From assembly GCA_025355915.1 (NCBI GenBank), contig JANXYT010000305.1:1-7776 (forward strand): DNA of 7,776 nt, read 5' to 3'. The notes under the pieces were generated by a model, which had not been told where the DNA came from, made no database searches, and saw only the letters and a program-made list of their open reading frames with translations. The position numbers and the translations under genes were made by a program. This document shows positions 1 to 4,831 of this stretch, in pieces. Position 1 is the stretch's first letter. Each line of letters begins with the position of its first letter. Source of the stretch: Holophagaceae bacterium. Its GTDB lineage: Bacteria > Acidobacteriota > Holophagae > Holophagales > Holophagaceae.

Positions 1-15
1 GTCGGGCAGGGGCAT
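1..15 (-). CDS. Possible first five codons of a gene running off the left edge
   Basis: On the minus strand an ATG at 15-13 is preceded by GGAG (25-22) with a spacing of about six bases, a good ribosome-binding arrangement. It opens the frame M-P-L-P-D before the window ends. Its direction matches the four-gene cluster upstream, from which it is separated by about 200 bases of inverted repeats. Five codons cannot identify a product, and a chance ATG with a chance GGAG in GC-rich DNA is a real alternative. The call rests only on the start signal. Confidence 0.25.
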
Positions 16-119
16 CAGGACTCCGGGTGGGGAGCCCACAGAGTGCCACAAACTGGGGAAGTGGACCCGGCCCGAAAGGTGGAGGTGCGGCTAGTCAGAT
101 TGCCAAATCGCGCAGCTTT

Positions 120-173
120 AGGGGCCGTTACGAAGCAACCAGGATTTTTCCCGACTGTTTCGTTACGGCCCCT
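120..173. repeat. Long inverted repeat, 15-bp arms with one mismatch
   Basis: The left arm is 120-134 (AGGGGCCGTTACGAA) and the right arm is 159-173 (TTCGTTACGGCCCCT). They are reverse complements except for one central mismatch, and 24 bases separate them. The loop contains a small GGA/TCC pairing around a run of A/T. Either strand would fold into a strong hairpin. It lies in the gap after the 222-713 gene. There is no adjacent T tract in either direction, so a classic intrinsic terminator is not clear. It could be a REP/MITE-like repeat, a rho-independent-like stop without U tract, or an operator for the gene to the left. Confidence 0.7.
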
Positions 174-175
174 TA

Positions 176-200
176 TGTCGCTCATCCAATCGAAGCGACA
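176..200 (-). terminator. Short hairpin just after the DUF2247-like gene, possible terminator
   Basis: TGTCGCT (176-182) and AGCGACA (194-200) are perfect 7-bp inverted repeats with an 11-base loop. On the minus strand the hairpin begins about 20 bases past the TAA stop at 224-222 and is followed immediately by the larger inverted repeat at 120-173. Its position suggests an end-of-operon structure. The lack of a U run after the stem on the minus strand makes an intrinsic terminator uncertain. On the plus strand it is followed by CAGTTATTTT, a weak T-rich tail. Confidence 0.35.
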
Positions 201-221
201 CAGTTATTTTGTGCCAGCGAT

Positions 222-713
222 TTACGAAGCCGCCCCGTGCCTGCGGGCCCCATTACTGGAACGATCCAGGAATCGCTGCACCGCGGCAGGATCCACCGTG
301 GCGGGGGTGCCGGACCAGGGCTGCGAGGGCTTCAGCATGGCCAGCATGTCCTCGGGACACCCCACCTGCTCATAGAGGTTTTCCACGTTCCGGGCGAGCT
401 GAGCTGGGGTGCTTTCGGTGGCCAGGGCCTCGCGCATCAGGGCATCCCGCCAGCGATCTTGGGCCTGGGACCAGCGGGCGCTGCCAGGCCGGGGCGTCTT
501 GCCCACGGCCTCAGCGCAGGCGGCCCAGAGATGGGCCTCGAAGGTCCGGAGTGCCGAGCCTTCCAGCGCCCGCAGCCGCTGGACCGCCAAACCGTCACCC
601 GGGGCCTCGAGCTGGATCTCCCGCGATGAGAGGAAGGCAAAATCGTAGCCGGTGACCAGGTCGGCCCAGGTTAGGGGGCCGATGTGGGTGTGGAAGGCGT
701 CGAGGGGCGTCAT
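222..713 (-). CDS. Small uncharacterised protein, DUF2247-like
   Basis: This 163-residue soluble protein has no signal peptide or membrane segment. I do not recognise a function. The N-terminal LTWADLVTGYDFAFLSSREI (residues 14-33) and the later segment VENLYEQVGCPEDM (110-123) resemble from memory the layout of DUF2247 proteins, which are small and of unknown role. This is a recollection of pattern, not an alignment. The middle is rich in Ala, Arg and Trp and is probably helical. The C-terminal tail (about 152-163) looks disordered. The ATG at 713 follows GAGGT, which overlaps the TGA stop of the ureohydrolase gene. The two genes are seven bases apart, so translation is probably coupled. It appears to be the last gene of the cluster starting at 2865. 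Confidence in the reading frame is high, in the family modest. Confidence 0.8.
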   Translation of the reverse strand: MTPLDAFHTHIGPLTWADLVTGYDFAFLSSREIQLEAPGDGLAVQRLRALEGSALRTFEAHLWAACAEAVGKTPRPGSARWSQAQDRWRDALMREALATESTPAQLARNVENLYEQVGCPEDMLAMLKPSQPWSGTPATVDPAAVQRFLDRSSNGARRHGAAS

Positions 714-720
714 GGGTACC

Positions 721-1659
721 TCAGCTCAGCAGGTGGAGGGCGAGGTGGACGGCCACGCGGGCGCTGGCCTCGGCGCCATCGAGGGTGGGAGCCAACTCCA
801 TGAGGTCGGCACCCACCCAGGGTTCGGGCCACAGCCTGGCAGCGTGGATCAGCCGCAGGGTTTCATTCAGGCTCAGCCCGCCTGGTACGGGCTCGGCCAC
901 CGCAGGCACCAGCATGGGGTCGAGGGCGTCCAGGTCGAGGCTCAGGTATGCGGGCCCTTGGCCCACGGCCGCGAGATCCTCTTTCAGCTGCAGGGCCAGC
1001 AGGGGATCACGCAGATCCGCCGGGGTCCACAGGCGCACGCCAGCCGCCTGCAGGAAGGCCAGCTCCTCGTCGTCGAAGCGCGGGGCCCGCAGGCCCGCCT
1101 GCATGACCCGCTCTGGATCCACCAGGCCTTCTTCCAGCGCCTGCCGGAGCCAGGTGCCGTGGTGGATGTCCGTGCCCCAGGCCGCGCCGTTCGCCGCGTC
1201 CGGGTGGGCGTCCACCTGCAGCAGCCCCAGGGGGCCGTGCTGGAGGGCCAGGGCTCGCAGGGCGCCCAGGGTGAGGGAATGGTCCCCGCCCAGCATCAGG
1301 GTGCGGCAACCGGTCATGGCCCAGGCGCCGATGGTGGCCTGCACCGTTTCCAGGGCCGCGGCCAGCGAGAAGGGCAGCGTCGGGATGTTGCCGCCATCCA
1401 GCCACCCGTGGGCCGCTGCGGGTCCGAGCGCCGGGCGGCCCTCGCGGAGCCGCTCAGGCATGGGATGGGAACCGAGGCCCATCGAGGCCGCTCGCATGGC
1501 CCACGGGCCCAGCCGGGCGCCGGGCCGGTTGATGACGCCCGCATCGCAGGGCACGCCCAACACCACGCCGGTGGCGGGGCGGGGATCAATGCAGAGGGGA
1601 AGCCCAAGAAAGGGCGTGAGGCCCGTGCGAAGACCCTGCAAGAGGACATCAGCGGACAT
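721..1659 (-). CDS. Agmatinase-like ureohydrolase (arginase superfamily)
   Basis: This 312-residue cytoplasmic binuclear-manganese hydrolase should split urea from a guanidino compound. Every expected ligand is visible: GGDHS (His127), DAHPD (Asp150, His152, Asp154) and SLDLDALDP (Asp242, Asp244). His167 in the HHGTW motif fits the catalytic His, and Glu288 in the C-terminal ADLMELAP fits the substrate-side Glu of agmatinases. The length is close to E. coli SpeB (306). The N-terminal PCDAGVINRPGARLGP also follows the agmatinase pattern. The segment after the second metal motif reads PAVAEPVPGG, where agmatinases usually have PGTGTPxxGG. Agmatine is therefore only one possible substrate; guanidinobutyrate, arginine or another guanidino compound remain open. 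I chose ATG 1659 because GGAG sits five bases upstream and the family homology starts there. The longer open frame to 2067 is a shadow of the acyltransferase gene, whose 3' end this gene overlaps by 11 bases. Confidence 0.9.
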   Translation of the reverse strand: MSADVLLQGLRTGLTPFLGLPLCIDPRPATGVVLGVPCDAGVINRPGARLGPWAMRAASMGLGSHPMPERLREGRPALGPAAAHGWLDGGNIPTLPFSLAAALETVQATIGAWAMTGCRTLMLGGDHSLTLGALRALALQHGPLGLLQVDAHPDAANGAAWGTDIHHGTWLRQALEEGLVDPERVMQAGLRAPRFDDEELAFLQAAGVRLWTPADLRDPLLALQLKEDLAAVGQGPAYLSLDLDALDPMLVPAVAEPVPGGLSLNETLRLIHAARLWPEPWVGADLMELAPTLDGAEASARVAVHLALHLLS

Positions 1660-2329
1660 CGGAACTCCGGGGTAGCAGGGCGGTCCTGAAGGCGGCAATC
1701 CACGCACCAGAACAGCTGAAATCGGCAGGATACAGAGGCTCTTCCGCGGCCACGGTGACGGGGGTTCGCATGGTGAAGAGGGTCCGGAGGTGCGGCAGCA
1801 GAGTCTCGTCGCCAGTCCAGGGATAGTGCGCAGCGGGGCTGGAGATCCGCAGAGGCTGGGTGGGCAGGCCCAGGTCGAAGGCCGCGCGCAGGCCGCCCTC
1901 GTAGAATTCCGCCAGCCGTTCGCCCCGGGTGGTGGTGCCCTCGGGAAACAGCAGCATGTCGCGGCCGACCTGGAGTGAGGCCGTGAAGCTCGCCAGGGCC
2001 GCCGCGCGGCTGGTGGCATCCTCGCGCTCCACAAAATGGAGGCCGGATTTCTTGGCCCATCGGCCAATGAGCGGGTATCCAGTGACCTCGCCCTTGGCGA
2101 TGGTGCCCATGGGACGAAGGCTCATGAGCACCACGGCATCCACCCAGCTCAGGTGATTGGCCACCCAGAGCGGAATATCGTTCCGCGGGTGTCCCAGGAT
2201 CTCCAGCTCCAGGCCCAGGGCCGGAACCAGACGGCGCGCCCAGCGGTGCATGCCCGGCTGGGGCTCAGCGCCTGTCGCCAGGCTAGGCAGAAGGGCGAAG
2301 GTGGGCCAGAGGACCCCAGCCCAGCTCAT
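1649..2329 (-). CDS. 1-acyl-glycerophosphate / lyso-lipid acyltransferase, PlsC/OlsA-like
   Basis: This 226-residue protein of the LPLAT family transfers a fatty acyl chain from acyl-ACP or acyl-CoA to the free hydroxyl of a lyso-lipid at the inner membrane. The four blocks are visible. Block I is NHLSWVD (His59 and Asp64, the HX4D catalytic pair). The block II region is GTIAKGEVTGYPLIG (75-89). Block III is FPEGTTTRGE (128-137), which binds the phosphate or head group. The block IV region is around GLPTQPLRI (154-162). The hydrophobic N-terminus (1-20) may anchor it. The spacing and the later WTGDETLLPHL segment (171-181) recall OlsA-type lyso-ornithine lipid acyltransferases as much as PlsC. 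The ATG at 2329 shares one base with the GNAT stop (TGATG), which implies coupled translation; no strong ribosome site is seen. Upstream in-frame Mets lie inside the GNAT gene and were rejected. The substrate cannot be fixed from sequence. Confidence 0.88.
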   Translation of the reverse strand: MSWAGVLWPTFALLPSLATGAEPQPGMHRWARRLVPALGLELEILGHPRNDIPLWVANHLSWVDAVVLMSLRPMGTIAKGEVTGYPLIGRWAKKSGLHFVEREDATSRAAALASFTASLQVGRDMLLFPEGTTTRGERLAEFYEGGLRAAFDLGLPTQPLRISSPAAHYPWTGDETLLPHLRTLFTMRTPVTVAAEEPLYPADFSCSGAWIAAFRTALLPRSSDVR

Positions 2330-2865
2330 CAGGAAACCAGCTTCAGGCGGGTGTAGCGGGCCCGGACGCGCTCGAGGTCCTCGCGGGTGATGGCCGACCA
2401 GAGCCGGGTGTCGCCGGGGGCGTAGAAGTCCTGGACCTCTTCCACCACCCGGGCACCCAGGGCGTTGTGGACGCTGCGGGCATCGGTATTTCCGGGTTCC
2501 ACCAGGAAGCGGCACTCATCCACATTCTCGTTGAGGAGTTTGGACACCATGGCGCGGATGAGCAGGTAGTTCACCCGGCCCTTCTGGTATTCGGGATGCA
2601 CCGCGAGGGTCGCGCAGTAGACCGTGGTCCCCTGCACGAAGTTCAGCACGTAGCCCACAGGCCGGTTGCCGTCGAGGGCGAGGAAGCACCAGTCGCGGTA
2701 CAACTCGGTGCACAGGCGCAGGTAGTGGGGGCAGAGTTCCCCCGTACCGTCGCTGGACCAGATTTCCGACTCAAGGCGGCGGAGATGGACGAAGTCCGAG
2801 CTGACCAGTGGCCGCACGGTGTAGCGGGCGCCTTCAGGATGCTGTGTGAGGGTCTCGATCGTCAT
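2329..2865 (-). CDS. GNAT-family N-acyl/acetyltransferase
   Basis: This 178-residue protein has a GNAT fold that moves an acetyl or longer acyl group from a CoA or ACP thioester to an amine. The beta4-alpha3 region is LAVHPEYQKGRVNYLLI (87-103), and a motif-B-like segment VEPGNTDARSVHNALGARV (122-140) carries the usual Asn-x-x-Ala-x-x-x-x-x-x-x-Gly-Ala pattern. The pyrophosphate loop is unusual: where the family has Q/R-x-x-G-x-G/A it reads Q-K-G-R-V-N, so the first Gly appears replaced by Arg. ATG 2865 is chosen because AGGGAGG (2879-2873) lies seven bases upstream. The frame stays open to an ATG at 3030, but that extension has low-complexity character and crosses a likely regulatory gap. 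It is the first gene of the cluster leading to the acyltransferase and ureohydrolase. The acceptor is unknown: a protein N-terminus, a small amine or a lipid head group are all possible. Confidence 0.85.
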   Translation of the reverse strand: MTIETLTQHPEGARYTVRPLVSSDFVHLRRLESEIWSSDGTGELCPHYLRLCTELYRDWCFLALDGNRPVGYVLNFVQGTTVYCATLAVHPEYQKGRVNYLLIRAMVSKLLNENVDECRFLVEPGNTDARSVHNALGARVVEEVQDFYAPGDTRLWSAITREDLERVRARYTRLKLVS

Positions 2866-2872
2866 GGTCGTG

Positions 2873-2879
2873 CCTCCCT
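2873..2879 (-). promoter_or_regulatory. Strong ribosome-binding site deciding the GNAT start
   Basis: AGGGAGG on the minus strand sits seven bases before the ATG at 2865-2863. The other in-frame ATGs at 2904 and 3030 lack a comparable site, so this fixes the start of the first gene in the cluster. Confidence 0.75.
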
Positions 2880-3003
2880 GCGTTCCAGGGTCAGCCACGG
2901 CCATGACGTCCGTATGGTGGCGCTGCCAATTCCACGGGAAAAGAGTGAAACCAAGCGGTGACGGGCATCCGCGCAGCAGGGATAGCAAGTTTCGGTTGCG
3001 CAC

Positions 3004-3030
3004 GTGACGAGAAAATGTTCTCGCCGTCAC
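3004..3030. repeat. Inverted repeat between the PiT gene and the GNAT operon
   Basis: GTGAC-GAGAA (3004-3013), a four-base AATG loop, then TTCTC (3018-3022), a three-base bulge and GTCAC (3026-3030) can pair as two five-bp stems. It lies 17 bases past the PiT stop codon and about 140 bases before the GNAT start. It could end the PiT transcript or act as an operator for the downstream cluster. No U tract follows on the minus strand; the run of T at 3041-3047 is on the plus strand, 11 bases from the stem. I see no convincing -35/-10 pair in 2866-3003. Confidence 0.5.
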
Positions 3031-3046
3031 ATCTCTGGAATTTTTT

Positions 3047-4063
3047 TCAGAAGAATGGAGTCACCAGTTTGAGGAAGCCCGCTGCCAGCAGCGCGCTGAT
3101 AGGAATCGTCAGAACCCAGGCGACCACGATATTTCCGGCCACGCCCCAGCGCACGGCGCTGGCGTTCATGGACGTGCCGACACCCATGATGGCGCCAGTG
3201 ATGCTGTGGGTGGTGCTCACGGGGATGCCGTAGTGCGCGGTGGTGAACAGCACGGCCGCGGCAGCCGTCTCAGCGGCGAAACCGTGGATGGGCCGGAGCT
3301 TCACGATCTTGGAACCCATGGTCTTGATGATCTTCCATCCACCTGAGGCGGTGCCCAAGGCCATGAAGCTGGCGCTCCCGATCTTCACCCACAAGGGAAT
3401 GATGACCTTCGCCTTGGCATCCAGAGGCAGGTGGAACTTGTAGGCAATCATGGCGAGGCAGATGATCCCCATGGCTTTCTGGGCGTCATTCTGGCCATGG
3501 GTAAAGGACATGGCGGCGGCGCTGACAAGCTGCGCCTTCCGGAAGACCTTGTTGACTTTGTGTCCTGGGAAGTGCCGCACGATCCACAGGATGATCAGGA
3601 TGAGGGCCATGCCCACAATGAAGCCCATGGCGGGTGAGATGATGATGAAGGCGCCGATTTCTTGGAGCTTCTTCATATGAAGGGCCCCGAAGCCCGCATG
3701 GGCTACCACAGCTCCAGTGAGTCCACCCAGCAGCGTGTGGCTGGTGCTGGAGGGGATGCCGAACCACCAGGTGAGCAGATCCCACGTAATGGCGGCCATC
3801 AGGGCTGCGGCGATGACGGCGGGGACCACGTGCTGGCTTTCGGCGATGCCCTTGGCGATGGTGGTGGCCACGGACGTTCCGGCCAGCGCCCCGGCGAAAT
3901 TCAGCGTGGCCGACATGACAAGGGCGTATTTGGCGGGCAGCACGCCCGTACTGACCACGGTGGCGATGGAATTGGCGGTGTCGTGGAAGCCGTTGATGTA
4001 ATCAATGCCCCAGGACAAAAGGATCAGCATCGCCAGTGAGGGGATGAGGAAGGCTTCAAGCAT
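3047..4063 (-). CDS. pit: Low-affinity inorganic phosphate transporter, PiT family
   Basis: This 338-residue integral membrane protein imports phosphate, as metal-phosphate or with H+ or Na+, across the inner membrane. The two PiT signature repeats are clear: GFHDTANSIAT (25-35) and GQNDAQKAMG (190-199). Each is followed by a Ser/Thr-rich re-entrant motif, GIPSSTSHTLLGGLTG (102-117) and GIPVSTTHSITGAIMG (279-294). This shows the internal duplication expected of the family. About ten hydrophobic stretches are visible. The length matches the short bacterial/archaeal PiT form and is shorter than E. coli PitA (about 500). ATG 4063 is seven bases past the DUF47 stop and has only a weak GAG upstream, so it is likely translated by coupling. 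With DUF47 it forms the usual pair, in which the partner modulates transport. Coupling ion and affinity cannot be read from the sequence. Confidence 0.95.
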   Translation of the reverse strand: MLEAFLIPSLAMLILLSWGIDYINGFHDTANSIATVVSTGVLPAKYALVMSATLNFAGALAGTSVATTIAKGIAESQHVVPAVIAAALMAAITWDLLTWWFGIPSSTSHTLLGGLTGAVVAHAGFGALHMKKLQEIGAFIIISPAMGFIVGMALILIILWIVRHFPGHKVNKVFRKAQLVSAAAMSFTHGQNDAQKAMGIICLAMIAYKFHLPLDAKAKVIIPLWVKIGSASFMALGTASGGWKIIKTMGSKIVKLRPIHGFAAETAAAAVLFTTAHYGIPVSTTHSITGAIMGVGTSMNASAVRWGVAGNIVVAWVLTIPISALLAAGFLKLVTPFF

Positions 4064-4070
4064 GGACGGC

Positions 4071-4718
4071 TCAGGCGTTCTTCATGACGGTCGAGCCAAT
4101 GACCTTCGCCACGAGCTCGATCTTGTCCGTAGCATCCTCGATCTGCTCGAGGAGCTCCTTCCACTTGATGAGCTCGATGGGATCCTTGGGGTCTTCGAAG
4201 AGCTGCGCCAGGCCCGCGTGATAGATCGAATCCGCCTTGTTCTCCAGGGTATGCACACGCCGGATTCGATCCCGGATTTCCTTCTGGTTGGACATGTTCC
4301 GCAGGGACCGGATGAGGTGCAGGATCTCGCCGGAGCCCTCGACGATGATGGAGCTCATCTCGGTAACGGCGGGCATGACATGCCCGATGCGGTAGAGGAT
4401 GAGGCGCTCGCAGACCGCATGCAGCTTGTCCACCACATCATCAATGGCGTGGGCCAACTGCATGATGTCTTCGCGGTCGATGGGGGTGACGAAGGTCTGG
4501 TTCAGTCGATCCATGATCTCGCGGGTGTAATCGTCGCCGACATGTTCCAGATCCTTCATCTGCCGCCGCAGTTCCGCGAACCGGACGGGATCGCCAGTCC
4601 GGATTTCCCGATCGAAGAGCTGGGATGCCTGGTAGACATTGCCGGCTGCGGACTCCAGCAGTTCGAAGAAGACCATTTCCCGGGGTCTCAACCAGCGCAT
4701 GAGGGCATTCAAGGACAT
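4071..4718 (-). CDS. DUF47/PhoU-like accessory protein of the PiT transporter
   Basis: This 215-residue all-helical cytoplasmic protein of the PhoU-like DUF47 family is usually encoded just before a PiT gene and thought to regulate it. The acidic metal-binding style motifs of the family are present: LEHVGDDYTREI (57-68), TPIDREDI (78-85), IDDVVD (92-97), LENKADS (158-164) and LEQIEDATDK (190-199). Their spacing gives the repeated three-helix layout of PhoU. No signal peptide or membrane segment is seen. The ATG at 4718 has GGGAG (4729-4725) six bases upstream. It is the first gene of the pair with PiT and is divergent from the histidine kinase gene. This protein is distinct from the true PhoU at 6872-7540, so the region carries two PhoU-fold proteins, one for each uptake system. 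Confidence 0.93.
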   Translation of the reverse strand: MSLNALMRWLRPREMVFFELLESAAGNVYQASQLFDREIRTGDPVRFAELRRQMKDLEHVGDDYTREIMDRLNQTFVTPIDREDIMQLAHAIDDVVDKLHAVCERLILYRIGHVMPAVTEMSSIIVEGSGEILHLIRSLRNMSNQKEIRDRIRRVHTLENKADSIYHAGLAQLFEDPKDPIELIKWKELLEQIEDATDKIELVAKVIGSTVMKNA

Positions 4719-4743
4719 CAGGTTCTCCCACGGTCAGCTTTCA

Positions 4744-4749
4744 ACTGTA
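4744..4749 (-). promoter_or_regulatory. Candidate -10 element for the DUF47-pit pair
   Basis: TACAGT on the minus strand matches four of six bases of TATAAT. It lies 12 bases beyond the GTAA direct repeat, about where a -10 would fall if a Pho-type activator replaced the -35. It is about 26 bases before the ATG at 4718. The match is weak and not proof of a promoter. Confidence 0.25.
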
Positions 4750-4761
4750 CTGGGTCGGGGC

Positions 4762-4779
4762 GGGTAACCGCAGCGTAAA
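4762..4779. promoter_or_regulatory. Candidate Pho-box-like direct repeat in the divergent promoter
   Basis: GGGTAAC and GCGTAAA are separated by four bases, giving two GTAA cores exactly 11 bases apart. This is the 7-4-7 spacing of a PhoB box (CTGTCAT-N4-CTGTAAC style). Read on the minus strand the cores are TTAC, also 11 bases apart, as in PhoP-type boxes. The site lies in the 113-bp gap between divergent DUF47-pit and the kinase gene, where a PhoB site is expected. Only the GT and neighbouring A positions agree with the E. coli consensus, so this is suggestive only. Confidence 0.35.
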
Positions 4780-4831
4780 TTCGGCAACACGCTCTGGGCT
4801 GGTCGCTCCCGGCGGTGTATGGTCGGAGTGC

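Noticed and set aside
1..110. Possible riboswitch (cobalamin-, TPP- or c-di-GMP-like) at the left edge
   Set aside because: Fragments such as GTGCCACAAACTGG and AGTCAG recalled riboswitch boxes, but the ordered conserved core of any class could not be assembled on either strand.
203..222. Sigma-54-like promoter (TGGCAC on the minus strand)
   Set aside because: The -24 part matches, but the correctly spaced -12 TTGC element is absent.
27..655. Overlapping plus-strand open frames across the left end
   Set aside because: No start signals of note, biased composition and no recognisable motifs. They run antisense to the 222-713 gene and across the inverted repeats.
652..1689. Plus-strand open frame of 345 codons opposite the ureohydrolase gene
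   Set aside because: Low-complexity Gly/Gln/Arg-rich translation with no family resemblance. The opposite strand encodes a complete ureohydrolase with all metal ligands, so this is a GC-driven shadow.
1660..2067. N-terminal extension of 136 codons on the ureohydrolase
   Set aside because: It lies wholly inside the acyltransferase gene in another frame, looks like Pro/Arg/Ser-rich shadow sequence, and the ATG at 1659 has its own ribosome-binding site.
2866..3030. Extended N-terminus for the GNAT protein from ATG 3030 or 2904
   Set aside because: The extension shows no domain character and crosses the inverted repeat, while ATG 2865 has a strong AGGGAGG at ideal spacing.
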